Source of the DNA: Anaerocolumna xylanovorans DSM 12503
GTDB taxonomy: Bacteria; Bacillota; Clostridia; Lachnospirales; Lachnospiraceae
Reading direction: 5' to 3'
NCBI RefSeq assembly: GCF_900143645.1
Contig: NZ_FRFD01000008.1
Coordinates: forward strand, 245,595-309,594
Length of the DNA: 64,000 nucleotides
The position numbers and the translations under genes are program-made. Positions 26,200 through 34,766 of the stretch are shown piece by piece. The first letter of the stretch is position 1; every line of letters starts with the position of its first letter. Below the pieces are notes generated by a model. The model did no database searches and had not been told where the DNA came from. It saw only the letters and a list, made by a program, of their open reading frames with translations.

Positions 26200-26401
26200 G
26201 TTTTTATTCCCATCTTACTGCAAATTACTGCAGCGTTGCCATAAAATTAAGAGCGAAAGAGTTATGTGGCGTTCCTTCCTGTTTTTTATTTCTTTGCTCT
26301 AAGTACTAATTTAAACTGATTATACTCCAGTACTTTTAGAAAATCAATGAGGCAATGGGAATTATACACAGCAAAATGACTGATTCATTTCAAGCTAATA
26401 A

Positions 26402-26437
26402 AAGAAGCCCTAAGGCTATCTCCTTTAGGGCTTCTTT
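26402..26437 (-). terminator. terminator of the KimA-type gene
   Basis: AAGAAGCCCTAA (from 26402) pairs with TTAGGGCTTCTT (ending 26437), symmetric with T/A runs on both sides; it lies just past the stop of the minus-strand gene. Confidence 0.85.
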
Positions 26438-26443
26438 TATTGT

Positions 26444-28285
26444 TTAATCGTTTAATTGAAGGGGCATAACTGCTACAACAATATGCTTGTGTTTTAATAA
26501 TTTACGTTCAATGAATTTTCCTGTCTGGTTGTGCAGAAGTCTCTGCCACCAGCGCTTCACAACAAATTGGGGAAGAATAACGGTAATGATATCGCCCTTT
26601 TTGTATTCATATTCGGCAGACTCTATAAATTCCAGCAGAGGTTCAACGACCTTACGGTAAGGGTTGTATTTAATAATCAACGGGATATCGGTACCAAGTT
26701 CTTTGTATTTATCCTTTACCTTAGAAGCGCTTTCTTCATCCGTTGCAACGCAGAAAGCAGTTACATTTTCTGAAATGGTTTTTCCATATTTTAGTGCACG
26801 GATACTGGATTTATTTACGCTGGAAAGAGGAACGATAACACGGTTGGTATACTTCTGGGTACAAATATCTGCCTGCTCTAAGGTTTTATTGGTTACCTTT
26901 AACTGTTTACGTATAGTTTCATAATGCTTCTTAACATGGAACATCAATACAATTAGTACCGGAATAAGTACAATTACAATCCAGGCACCCTGTTCGAATT
27001 TTGTAAAACCAATAATAACTACAGCAACAGAGGTTACCAATGCACCCAAACCATTGACAAATGCTTTGGGAATCCAATTTTTACCCTTGGTTCTAAGCCA
27101 CAGCCTTAACATACCGGTCTGGGACAGGGTAAAGGATATGAATACTCCGATAGCATAGAGGCCGATAAGTGAAGTGACATCAGCCCTGAATAGTATAATC
27201 AAAGCACTTGCTACACCGGAAAGAAGTAAGATACCGTTGGAATAGCTTAATCTGTCCCCTTTCATACTTAGCTGTCTGGGAACATATCCTTCCCTTGCCA
27301 TAACTGCAAGAAGAAGAGGGAAACCGGAATAGGCAGTATTAGCAGCCATAATTAAAATTACAAAGGTGGTAATAGTTACATAATAAAACATAAAACTATG
27401 ACCGAATACCTCCTCTGCAATGAGTACAAGCATGGCTCTTTCACCGGGAACAACATGGTACATATTAGCAAGAAAGGATGTTCCGCCAAAAAGTACCAGT
27501 ATAATAATAGATAATAACAGTAATACGGTTTTGGCGTATTTTGTTGCAGGCGATTTGAAATTTGGCACCGCATTGCTGACAGCTTCCACACCGGTTAAAG
27601 CAGTACATCCGCTTGAAAATGCACGCAGTAAAAGGATAAGGGTTATCGGTTTGCCAAGAGATTGAACTGTGGGTTCGGGAGCTACATATCCGCCTTTTAT
27701 TTTGGCAAAGCCGCAAATAAGCAGCAGTAAAAGTGCAAGCATAAAGGCATAAGCAGGAAGGCCGAATATCTTGGAAGCTTCTCTGATACCTCTTAGGTTT
27801 CCTATCATAAGAAAGAGAACCATTGCAATACAGATTATTACAGTATATGGTTCAAAGGCAGTAAAAGCAGAAGTAATCTGTTCAACACCGGAAGAAACAC
27901 TAACAGCGACAGTCAGAATATAGTCGATACAAAGGGCTGCACCGGCCGTTACACCGGCCTTGGTTCCAAGGTTCTCCTTAGCAACGATATATGCACCACC
28001 GCCATTAGGATAATGCTCAATGGTTTGACGATAGGATAGTGTCAAAATCATCAAAAGTAATATAATGGCCCCGGAGATTAAGGACAGCTGGTCATAAGCT
28101 AATATACCCACTATCGGAAGCATTACAATAAGCATTTCCTGGCCAGCATAGGCTACGGATGATATCGCATCACTGGCTAAAATAGGAAGACCCCACAGTA
28201 TACCATATTTCTGAGCATCGGATTCTTCGTTTCTAAGGGGCTTACCTATCAGCACCCTTTTTAAATTGTCATACATCAATCTCAC
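26444..28285 (-). CDS. kimA: KimA-type high-affinity potassium importer (APC superfamily)
   Basis: A 613-residue APC-superfamily transporter matching B. subtilis KimA (YdaO) in length and layout. About 12 transmembrane segments are followed by a cytosolic C-terminal alpha/beta domain (about 470-613). Recognisable KimA stretches are IGKPLRNEE at the start, ASDAISSVAYAGQE, LSYRQTIEHYPNGGGAY, AFSSGCTALTGVEAVSNA and the C-terminal LPQFVVKRWW. KimA takes up K+ with protons and is inhibited by c-di-AMP. In B. subtilis the gene is also under a c-di-AMP riboswitch; I find no such element in the 415 bases upstream here. Substrate by homology. Confidence 0.82.
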   Translation of the reverse strand: MRLMYDNLKRVLIGKPLRNEESDAQKYGILWGLPILASDAISSVAYAGQEMLIVMLPIVGILAYDQLSLISGAIILLLMILTLSYRQTIEHYPNGGGAYIVAKENLGTKAGVTAGAALCIDYILTVAVSVSSGVEQITSAFTAFEPYTVIICIAMVLFLMIGNLRGIREASKIFGLPAYAFMLALLLLLICGFAKIKGGYVAPEPTVQSLGKPITLILLLRAFSSGCTALTGVEAVSNAVPNFKSPATKYAKTVLLLLSIIILVLFGGTSFLANMYHVVPGERAMLVLIAEEVFGHSFMFYYVTITTFVILIMAANTAYSGFPLLLAVMAREGYVPRQLSMKGDRLSYSNGILLLSGVASALIILFRADVTSLIGLYAIGVFISFTLSQTGMLRLWLRTKGKNWIPKAFVNGLGALVTSVAVVIIGFTKFEQGAWIVIVLIPVLIVLMFHVKKHYETIRKQLKVTNKTLEQADICTQKYTNRVIVPLSSVNKSSIRALKYGKTISENVTAFCVATDEESASKVKDKYKELGTDIPLIIKYNPYRKVVEPLLEFIESAEYEYKKGDIITVILPQFVVKRWWQRLLHNQTGKFIERKLLKHKHIVVAVMPLQLND

Positions 28286-28544
28286 CTTTTCTTACACGCA
28301 TAATTTTTTGATTTTTCCCGTTATCTATCATGAAAGACTTCCGGAGAAAATCTCAATCAGCATATACCTTTTCCTAATATTTATCAAGCGGAAAATTTTA
28401 TTTTAATGTATTTTTAATTTAAACTTGATAAAAGTCAGAAATGCTTTAAAAACGCATATAGTCAATTAATCCTAATAAATCCTGAAATGCGGCAGAAATC
28501 AAGGAAATGGCTGATATTTCAAGGACTTGTGATTAAAAATTAGC
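28286..28544. other. divergent intergenic region kimA / motA
   Basis: AT-rich, no open frame. A 9-bp inverted repeat TTTATCAAG (28380-28388) / CTTGATAAA (28424-28432) spaced by 35 bases could be a regulator site or a leader hairpin for kimA. No ydaO-type riboswitch seen. Confidence 0.4.
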
Positions 28545-28606
28545 TTGACAAAGAGACTCGATTTACGGTATATTTTGTATAAAAAAGGTGGTGCAATAAC
28601 CTTTTA
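28545..28606 (+). promoter_or_regulatory. promoter and start-proximal hairpin of motAB
   Basis: TTGACA (28545-28550), 18-base spacer, TATATT (28569-28574), a vegetative-type promoter rather than a sigma-D (TAAA/GCCGATAA) one. The predicted RNA opens with a hairpin AAAAGGT/ACCTTTT (about 28584-28606), followed by a T-rich run. Confidence 0.5.
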
Positions 28607-28700
28607 TTTTATCGGTGAAAGAGTCCGTTGGAATGGTGAAGGATAAGTAAGGTCTTGGACAAAAGAAATACATCAAAAGGATAGAGAAGGAGTCGAAACA

Positions 28701-29483
28701 ATGGATTTAGGTATGATAATTAGTATGATTTTTGCTTTTGCCATGTTGATAATGGCATTTATTCTGGATAAGGGGCATCTGGGTGCATTACTTGAACCCA
28801 CTGCCGCAATGATTGTTATCGGAGGTACCGTTGGTGTTGTGGGTATGTCTTTTCCTATGTCAGTGCTAAAGAATCTGCCGAAGGTTTTGGGCATAGCTTT
28901 CCGTAATCATAAGGAGGACAGGCAGGAAATCATACAGGTCTTTTATAAAATAGCAAATCTTGCCAGAACCAATGGATTGTTATCCTTGGAGACCGAATTA
29001 CAGGGTAATGATTATGATCCTTTTATTAAGGACGGGCTTCAGCTCGTTATGGATGGAACCGATCCGGAGATTATTAAGAAGATTCTGGAAACGAAGCTTG
29101 ATAATATGGAGTACCGCCACTCCAAGGGAATAGCAGTGTTTGAAGCTGCCGGCGGTTATGCTCCTACTCTGGGTATTATCGGTACTGTTATGGGTCTTGT
29201 ACATGTACTTGGTAATCTAAGCGGCGGTGATACGGGAGCTCTTGCAGGGTCTATTGCTGTAGCTTTCATCGCTACGCTTTATGGTATTGGTACCGCGAAT
29301 TTATTATGGCTTCCCATTGCTAATAAATTGAAGGAATTGGATACAGATGAATTGGTAACAAAAAACATGATGATGGACGGTATACTGATGATACAGGAAG
29401 GCGGAAATCCGGCATTAATTGTAGAAAGGCTTAAGGGATACTTGGATGATGAAAAAAAAGGAGAAGAAATCAGAGAACAGTGA
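28701..29483 (+). CDS. motA: flagellar motor stator protein MotA
   Basis: A 260-residue stator subunit that, with MotB, conducts ions to drive flagellar rotation. Four membrane segments in the MotA pattern: two near the N-terminus (LGMIISMIFAFAMLIMAF), a cytosolic loop of about 100 residues carrying the charged residues that contact FliG (FRNHKEDRQE, EYRHSKGIAVFE), and two C-terminal helices (YAPTLGIIGTVMGLVHVL; AGSIAVAFIATLYGIG). The 3' end overlaps motB by 38 bases, implying coupled translation. AGAAGGAG lies before ATG 28701. Confidence 0.95.
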   Translation: MDLGMIISMIFAFAMLIMAFILDKGHLGALLEPTAAMIVIGGTVGVVGMSFPMSVLKNLPKVLGIAFRNHKEDRQEIIQVFYKIANLARTNGLLSLETELQGNDYDPFIKDGLQLVMDGTDPEIIKKILETKLDNMEYRHSKGIAVFEAAGGYAPTLGIIGTVMGLVHVLGNLSGGDTGALAGSIAVAFIATLYGIGTANLLWLPIANKLKELDTDELVTKNMMMDGILMIQEGGNPALIVERLKGYLDDEKKGEEIREQ

Positions 29484-30270
29484 AAGATGGCTTTTTACAT
29501 ATTCCGACATGATAACGCTGTTAATGATTTTCTTCATTATGCTATACTCAATCAGTAATGTGAATCAGCAAAAATATGATGAATTAGCAGCATCTCTTAG
29601 CAGTGCTTTCGGAGCTGGTGATAATGCACAGGGAGGTTCTATCATTCCCAAAGGAAGCGGTATTTTAAACGGCGGAAAAGAAGCTTTGAATCAGGGAAAT
29701 TATAATGGAAAGGGTAACGCTTCAGGCCAGGGAGACGGTACCGGTGAGGATATAGAAAACATTACTGAGGTCAGCAAGGAGGAATTCATTCAGTTGAAAG
29801 ACTGGCTCTATGATGCCATCGGAAACGGGGAATTTAAAGACAATCTGGATATCAGTGTCCAGGAGAGCGGTATTGTCATAACATTATCTAATGATATTCT
29901 ATTTGACAGTGGTCAGGCAGAGATCAAGGATGACATGAAAAAAAATCTGGATGTTATTGCAAAGCTTTTAAAGCAGGTGGACAATAAGATAGAGATAGCC
30001 GGACATACGGATAATGTACCGATAAACAGAGGAGTATTTACTTCTAACTGGCAGCTTTCGGTGCAAAGAGCCGCTAATGTTGTAGAGTATCTGGCAGATG
30101 AATATGGTATTGCACCTAAAAGACTTAAGGCAAGCGGATATGGTGAATATGATCCTGTTGCTTCCAACAGTACGGAAAAAGGAAAAGAAAAGAACAGGCG
30201 TATCAGCATAACGATATTATTTAATAATAGCGGCGTAAGTGATGATGACAACGCAGGTGACAGCAATTAA
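29446..30270 (+). CDS. motB: flagellar motor stator protein MotB
   Basis: A 274-residue partner of MotA. The basic N-terminus leads to one membrane helix with the proton-binding Asp (TYSDMITLLMIFFIML, D21 counting from ATG 29446). A long Gly/Asn-rich linker (about 60-110) follows, then the OmpA-like peptidoglycan-binding domain (about 140-260) with AGHTDNVPINRG and NRRISI. Two adjacent ATG codons (29446, 29449) can serve as start, both inside motA. The single Asp without adjacent polar substitutions does not allow a firm choice between H+ and Na+. The linker is more repetitive than in most MotB. Confidence 0.94.
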   Translation: MMKKKEKKSENSERWLFTYSDMITLLMIFFIMLYSISNVNQQKYDELAASLSSAFGAGDNAQGGSIIPKGSGILNGGKEALNQGNYNGKGNASGQGDGTGEDIENITEVSKEEFIQLKDWLYDAIGNGEFKDNLDISVQESGIVITLSNDILFDSGQAEIKDDMKKNLDVIAKLLKQVDNKIEIAGHTDNVPINRGVFTSNWQLSVQRAANVVEYLADEYGIAPKRLKASGYGEYDPVASNSTEKGKEKNRRISITILFNNSGVSDDDNAGDSN

Positions 30271-30306
30271 ATTGGAAAAATAGAATAGTAAAATAATGAA
30301 ATAAAT

Positions 30307-30336
30307 GGGACTGGTGCTTTATTGTACCAGTCCTTT
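30307..30336 (+). terminator. terminator of motAB
   Basis: GGACTGGT/ACCAGTCC hairpin with a loop of about 10 bases and a short T run (CCTTTG). Confidence 0.65.
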
Positions 30337-30352
30337 GCTGTATTAAAACATA

Positions 30353-30405
30353 TTGACAAAATCCGCTTTTCATTGTACACTTTAACAAGTAAAAGTGTTA
30401 AACTA
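30353..30405 (+). promoter_or_regulatory. promoter and inverted repeat before the TrpX-like gene
   Basis: TTGACA (30353-30358), 17-base spacer, TACACT (30376-30381). Two overlapping inverted repeats cover the -10 and start: ACACTTT/AAAGTGT and TTTAACA/TGTTAAA. This is a plausible repressor operator. No T-box or riboswitch is visible. Confidence 0.5.
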
Positions 30406-30459
30406 CATAACTTTAAAGTAAAAGAGGAAATAAGGTTAGGGAAAAAGCAGGAGGAGAAT

Positions 30460-31458
30460 ATGAAGAAAAGAATATTAGCTGGCATATTAACAGCTTCATT
30501 GGTTGTGTTATCACTTACCGGCTGCGGCACCAAAGAAACCAGTACTTCCGGCAGCGGTGGAAAAGACGGAAAGGTATATCACATCGGCATCAATCAGTAT
30601 GTGGAACATGCTGCTTTGGATGCTTCCTACAAAGGCTTTGTGGATGCGCTTGCGGAAGCTGGCTATGAGGAAGGAAAGAACCTTAAGCTTGACTATCAGG
30701 TAGCACAGGGAGATATGTCCACAGCCCAGACCATAGCCACGAAGTTAGTAAATGATGCTCCGGATCTTATACTTTCCATAGCTACACCTTCAGCACAGGC
30801 TGTTGCAAATGCTACGAAAGACATTCCTGTTCTGGTTACTGCGGTTACAGATCCTGCAGGTTCTCAGTTGGTAGCTTCCAATGAGGCACCGGGAGGAAAT
30901 GTATCGGGTACTTCGGACCTTACACCGGTTAAGAAGCAGATAGAATTGTTAAAGCAGCTGATACCGGGAGCGAAGAAGGTTGCAATTCTTTATTCTTCTG
31001 CTGAAAGTAATTCGGTAATTCAGGCAGACATTGCCAAGCAGGCGATAAAAGATGCAGGAATGGAAAGCATGGACGCTACGGTTTCCAATACGAATGAGAT
31101 CCAGCAGGTGGTGCAGTCTTTAGTTGGCAAAGTGGACGTAATTTATGCCCCTACCGATAATATGATAGCAGAATCAATGCCTACGGTAGCGCAGGTTGCA
31201 AATGCAAGCAAATTGCCTGTAATATGCGGAGAAGGCGGCATGGTAGATAACGGCGGTCTTGCAACTTATGGAATTGATTATTATGAACTTGGAAAATTAA
31301 CAGGAGAGCAGGCTGTCAAAATCCTTGAAGGTACTGCAAAAATTGCTGATATGCCTATTGAATATCTGCCTGATGAAAAGTGTACCCTAAAGGTAAACGA
31401 AGATGTGGCAAAGCAACTGGGAATCACAATTCCGGAGGAATTACAGCAGAGCAAGTAA
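30460..31458 (+). CDS. ABC transporter substrate-binding lipoprotein, TrpX-like
   Basis: A 332-residue lipoprotein (lipobox LSLTGC) of the ABC_sub_bind family (PF04392), which includes TrpX of the tryptophan/tyrosine TrpXYZ transporters. Start ATG 30460 behind GGAGGAG. Two alpha/beta lobes: the first with QYVEHAALDASYKGFVDAL and LDYQVAQGD, the second with YSSAESNSVIQ and IDYYELGKLTGEQAVKIL near the end. Permease and ATPase genes follow, after an intercistronic hairpin that would lower their level relative to this binding protein. Binding of an aromatic amino acid is inferred from the family; other amino acids or small organics are possible. Confidence 0.82.
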   Translation: MKKRILAGILTASLVVLSLTGCGTKETSTSGSGGKDGKVYHIGINQYVEHAALDASYKGFVDALAEAGYEEGKNLKLDYQVAQGDMSTAQTIATKLVNDAPDLILSIATPSAQAVANATKDIPVLVTAVTDPAGSQLVASNEAPGGNVSGTSDLTPVKKQIELLKQLIPGAKKVAILYSSAESNSVIQADIAKQAIKDAGMESMDATVSNTNEIQQVVQSLVGKVDVIYAPTDNMIAESMPTVAQVANASKLPVICGEGGMVDNGGLATYGIDYYELGKLTGEQAVKILEGTAKIADMPIEYLPDEKCTLKVNEDVAKQLGITIPEELQQSK

Positions 31459-31488
31459 TTTTGCCAAAGCAAGCAATTTTATTATAGG

Positions 31489-31534
31489 CCTGTCCCATCT
31501 CTGTAAGTGTTACAGGGAATGGGACAGTCTTTTG
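31489..31534 (+). terminator. intercistronic hairpin/attenuator
   Basis: CTGTCCCAT/ATGGGACAG with an inner CTGTA/TACAG pairing, followed by TCTTTT, between the binding-protein and permease genes. It probably gives partial termination. Confidence 0.75.
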
Positions 31535-31564
31535 TTAATTCATAGGGAAGGTTAGGAAATTTAT

Positions 31565-32506
31565 ATGGTGACATTTGTACATTATTTACTTTCGGCACTG
31601 GGAGCTACTTCTCAGGGCTTTGCCTGGGCCATATTGGCAATTGGTGTTTACGTCTCCTTCCGTATTCTGGATTTTCCGGATATGACAAGTGAAGGAAGCT
31701 TTGCGTTAGGAGGAAGTGTCAGCGCTTTCTGTATAGCCGGATTTGGAATAAATCCAATCCTCTGTCTTTTGATATCAACCCTGGCGGGAATGGCAGCAGG
31801 TGCAGTTACCGGATTTCTTCATACGAAACTTAGAATTCCTCCTATTTTGGCAGGTATTCTTACCATGATAGCACTCTATTCGGTAAACTTAAGTATCATG
31901 GGTAAATCCAATACACCTCTTTTGGCGCAGAAGACAATATTATCAATGGCTAAGAGTTTGTTTCCATCCGGAGCAGAGTTAGGAATCAGTGATAATCTTC
32001 TCCAGATTATGATTACTATGGGCTTAGGTATTATATTTACAGTGCTGGTTATTCTATTGCTTTACTGGTTCTTAGGCACGGAAATCGGTTGTGCCATCAG
32101 AGCGACAGGCAACAATGAAGCCATGGTCCGTGCACAGGGGGCGAATACAGATGCCATGAAAATTATAGGACTAATGGTGGGCAACGGGCTTATTGCGCTT
32201 TCCGGCGGTCTTGTTGCACAGACACAGGGCTATGCGGATGTATCCATGGGTGTTGGAGCTATCGTAATCGGTCTGGCTTCTATCGTAATCGGAGAAGTAA
32301 TATTCAGACGTGTGCTATCCTTTGCCAGCAGACTTATTTCCATTGTTGTCGGATCGATCATTTACCGTATAATAATAGCCTCCGTCCTGTTTATGGGCTT
32401 TAATTCAAATAATCTGAAACTGTTAACGGCCGTAATGGTAGCTGCAGCTTTATCCATACCTGTGTTTAAGAAGGATAAGGTAAGAATTGAAAAGGAGGCA
32501 GAATAA
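31565..32506 (+). CDS. ABC transporter permease, TrpY-like
   Basis: A 313-residue membrane protein of the BPD_transp_2 family (branched-chain/sugar-type permeases, COG4120). About eight or nine hydrophobic segments; the ATGNNEAMVRAQGANTDAMK cytosolic loop is the conserved contact with the ATPase. It should form the homodimeric pore for the substrate delivered by the upstream lipoprotein. Its stop overlaps the ATPase start by one base (TAATG), so the two are coupled. The ATG at 31565 has only a modest AGGAAA-type ribosome site. Confidence 0.85.
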   Translation: MVTFVHYLLSALGATSQGFAWAILAIGVYVSFRILDFPDMTSEGSFALGGSVSAFCIAGFGINPILCLLISTLAGMAAGAVTGFLHTKLRIPPILAGILTMIALYSVNLSIMGKSNTPLLAQKTILSMAKSLFPSGAELGISDNLLQIMITMGLGIIFTVLVILLLYWFLGTEIGCAIRATGNNEAMVRAQGANTDAMKIIGLMVGNGLIALSGGLVAQTQGYADVSMGVGAIVIGLASIVIGEVIFRRVLSFASRLISIVVGSIIYRIIIASVLFMGFNSNNLKLLTAVMVAAALSIPVFKKDKVRIEKEAE

Positions 32507-33300
32507 TGCTTGATATTGGGGAATTATATAAGACCTTTAATGCATATACCATTAATGAAAAGAAAGTACTAAAGGGGTTGAACCTAACTTTAAACGAATC
32601 GGACTTTGTTACGGTTATCGGTGGAAATGGAGCTGGAAAATCCACCATGCTTAATATGATTGCAGGGGTACATTATCCGGACAGCGGCAATATCAGACTG
32701 GATGGAATTGATATTACCAGAATGCCTGAATATAAAAGAGCAAGCTATCTGGGCAGAGTATTTCAGGACCCTATGATGGGGACAGCTGCCGGTATGGAAA
32801 TCGAAGAAAACCTGGCACTTGCCTACAGGAGAGGGAAAAGGAGAAGCTTTGGCTGGGGTATTACAAAAGCAGAAAAAGAATTATATGTAGAGCAGCTTAA
32901 AAAACTGGACTTGGGCCTTGAAAACAGGCTTACGACTAAGGTTGGTCTTCTTTCCGGGGGGCAGAGGCAGGCACTTACTCTTTTAATGTCAGCCTTAAAA
33001 AATCCTAAATTACTTCTGCTGGATGAGCATACGGCTGCCTTGGATCCAAAAACAGCGCAGAAGGTTTTAGAGCTGACTGAAAAGATCGTGAAGGAAAATT
33101 CCCTGACAGCACTGATGATAACCCATAATATGAAGCATGCAATTCAATACGGCAACCGGTTGATTATGATGCATGAGGGGAAAATCATCTATGATATTTC
33201 AGGAGAAGAAAAGAAACACCTCCATGTAAAGGACTTGCTGGATAAATTTGAAAGTGTAAGCGGAAGTGAGTTTGCTAATGACAGGATGCTGCTATCTTAA
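32506..33300 (+). CDS. ABC transporter ATP-binding protein, TrpZ-like
   Basis: A 264-residue ATPase that powers the import system. Walker A GGNGAGKST (about residue 44), signature LLSGGQRQAL, Walker B LLLLDEHTAALDP and switch His in ITHNMK are all present. COG1101-type ABC ATPases pair with the TrpX/TrpY-type partners found directly upstream. It starts at ATG 32506, overlapping the permease stop. No further gene belongs to the unit: an HD-GYP gene with its own leader follows after about 170 bases. Confidence 0.9.
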   Translation: MLDIGELYKTFNAYTINEKKVLKGLNLTLNESDFVTVIGGNGAGKSTMLNMIAGVHYPDSGNIRLDGIDITRMPEYKRASYLGRVFQDPMMGTAAGMEIEENLALAYRRGKRRSFGWGITKAEKELYVEQLKKLDLGLENRLTTKVGLLSGGQRQALTLLMSALKNPKLLLLDEHTAALDPKTAQKVLELTEKIVKENSLTALMITHNMKHAIQYGNRLIMMHEGKIIYDISGEEKKHLHVKDLLDKFESVSGSEFANDRMLLS

Positions 33301-33363
33301 CCATAAAATTGCAGAAATTGTAAGAAAAATTTAACTATATTTATAAAATTTAACATACTCATA

Positions 33364-33440
33364 TTCGACAAATTATGTTATAATTATAACTTGGTAGTTT
33401 ATTTTAGGAGAGGGGTTTTCTTTCGAAAAACTCTCCTGAC
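33364..33440 (+). promoter_or_regulatory. leader of the HD-GYP gene
   Basis: TTCGACA (33364-33370, a 0A-box-like 7-mer) sits next to TATAAT (about 33380). Downstream a hairpin AGGAGAG/CTCTCCT with inner GTTTT/AAAAC covers about 33405-33437. Function inferred only. Confidence 0.35.
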
Positions 33441-33468
33441 AGAGTTACGTAATTGGAGGATATGGAGT

Positions 33469-34500
33469 ATGAGATTTCTTTCCATAAATAAGGTTGAACC
33501 TGGTGCGATACTTGCAAAACCGCTTTATGGTAATCAGGGGGTTATTTTATTAAGGGAAAATGTTGTCTTGACTGAAAATATTGTGTCAAGACTGAAAGCA
33601 ATGGGATATACAGGGTTATATATTGAGGATGAGATTTCAAAGGGTATCGTAATTGAAGATGTAGTAGATGAAGGACTTAAGCTTCGTACTGCTACAAGGT
33701 TAGAAGAAATTGTTAACGACAATGGAAATATAGCGGAAATGTTTCCTATGATTCAGGATATCGTCACAAGTGTTATCAATAATAAGGATGTTGAGCTTAA
33801 TATGAGAAGCTTATGGGGGCATCATGAATACACTTACCTGCATTGTGTGAATGTAGCCATATTGGCTGCCAGCGTAGGGATTAAGATGAATCTTACGATA
33901 GAGGAGCTTATTTACCTGGGGACGGCAGGTATCCTTCATGATATCGGTAAAAATAAGATTCCGGCTGAGCTTTTAGACAAAAAGGGAAAGCTGACAGAGG
34001 AAGAATTCGGTATACTGAAAAAGCATCCTGAATTCGGTTATGATATGTTGAATGGTGCCAGAGAGTTAAGCAGTGTAACAAAGGCGGGAGTACTTCAGCA
34101 TCATGAAAGATATGACGGTTCAGGATATCCAAAAGGTTTAAAAGGAAATGAGATAACCTTGTATGCCAGAATACTTGCGGTGGCAGATACCTATGATGCC
34201 ATGACTTCGGACAGAGCCTACAGAGAGGCTTTTGCTCCTTCGGAAGCAGTGGAATATTTAATGGGAAACGGTGACCAGCTCTATGATAATCTTGTGATAG
34301 ATGCATTCGTTAAATGCGTGACCATTTATCCGATTGGTTCCTGCGTTGAACTTAATAACGGTGTCAAGGCAGTTGTTGTTAAGAATTATCATGACTGTGT
34401 TCTGCGCCCCTTGATCAGAGTGATTGAAACCAAAGAAATGATTGATTTAAAAAATGATTCTGGTTACCTAAACATATGTATTACAAAGTTAATTATCTAA
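33469..34500 (+). CDS. HD-GYP domain protein (c-di-GMP phosphodiesterase candidate)
   Basis: A 343-residue cytosolic protein, start ATG 33469 with GGAGG at 9 bases; an upstream frame extension lacks a ribosome site. The N-terminal approximately 110 residues are a DUF3391-like/unnamed segment (INKVEPGAILAKPLYG). The HD-GYP domain (about 115-300) shows ILHDIGKNKIP (HD pair plus Lys), HHERYDGSGYPKGL (the GYP motif), and RILAVADTYDAMTSDRAYR. A short beta domain (IGSCVELNNGVKAVV) ends it. HD-GYP enzymes degrade c-di-GMP to pGpG or GMP. With the EAL protein at the window start it points to active c-di-GMP signalling in a motile cell. Confidence 0.9.
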   Translation: MRFLSINKVEPGAILAKPLYGNQGVILLRENVVLTENIVSRLKAMGYTGLYIEDEISKGIVIEDVVDEGLKLRTATRLEEIVNDNGNIAEMFPMIQDIVTSVINNKDVELNMRSLWGHHEYTYLHCVNVAILAASVGIKMNLTIEELIYLGTAGILHDIGKNKIPAELLDKKGKLTEEEFGILKKHPEFGYDMLNGARELSSVTKAGVLQHHERYDGSGYPKGLKGNEITLYARILAVADTYDAMTSDRAYREAFAPSEAVEYLMGNGDQLYDNLVIDAFVKCVTIYPIGSCVELNNGVKAVVVKNYHDCVLRPLIRVIETKEMIDLKNDSGYLNICITKLII

Positions 34501-34539
34501 TACAGGGCATTTTCCTGTTATAAGTATAATTTTATTGTA

Positions 34540-34568
34540 TTGACAAACAATAATAGGACTGATATCAT
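34540..34568 (+). promoter_or_regulatory. promoter of glnA
   Basis: TTGACA (34540-34545), 17-base spacer, TATCAT (34563-34568). The transcript would start near 34575 and carry a leader of about 190 bases. Confidence 0.65.
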
Positions 34569-34582
34569 GATAAAAGCAAAAG

Positions 34583-34618
34583 GCGAAGATGTTCTTTTAT
34601 AGACATTTTCGCTTATTT
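34583..34618 (+). terminator. early terminator/attenuator in the glnA leader
   Basis: GCGAAGATGT (34583-34592) pairs with ACATTTTCGC (34603-34612; one G-U), then TTATTTTT. It lies only about 10 bases after the predicted start, so unless read through it would stop glnA. This fits control by antitermination. Confidence 0.6.
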
Positions 34619-34620
34619 TT

Positions 34621-34725
34621 CATATACACCCATTGCATATCGCTAGTTTGCCGGTAGATTGCTTGCAATCTACACGATACTGCATAAATAAAGGGGTGCG
34701 AAAAATACATCATATTTTTCACACG
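34621..34725 (-). repeat. dispersed two-hairpin intergenic repeat, inverted copy
   Basis: On the minus strand this stretch has the same order as the copies at 36.7 and 38.1 kb: GTGTGAAAAATA...TATTTTTCGCAC hairpin, TTTATTTATGCAGTATCG, an inner hairpin (GTAGATTGC/GCAATCTAC), and the tail GCGATATGCAATGGGTGTA. It lies in the glnA leader. Confidence 0.65.
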
Positions 34726-34766
34726 TTAACTTTTGAAAATTAATCTTATTAAGGGAGAGGATTTTT

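Noticed and set aside
28286..28700. Search for a c-di-AMP (ydaO-type) riboswitch before the KimA-type gene.
   Set aside because: None of the conserved ydaO blocks is visible on the minus strand upstream of 28285; only a 9-bp inverted repeat was found.
29913..30266. A 117-codon minus-strand open frame opposite motB.
   Set aside because: Lies wholly within the OmpA-like coding region and shows no domain or ribosome site; a shadow of motB codon bias.
33364..33370. 0A-box-like TTCGACA before the HD-GYP gene as firm evidence of Spo0A control.
   Set aside because: A 7-mer is expected several times by chance on both strands in 64 kb, and here it is unsupported by a sporulation gene; kept only as a note in the leader entry.
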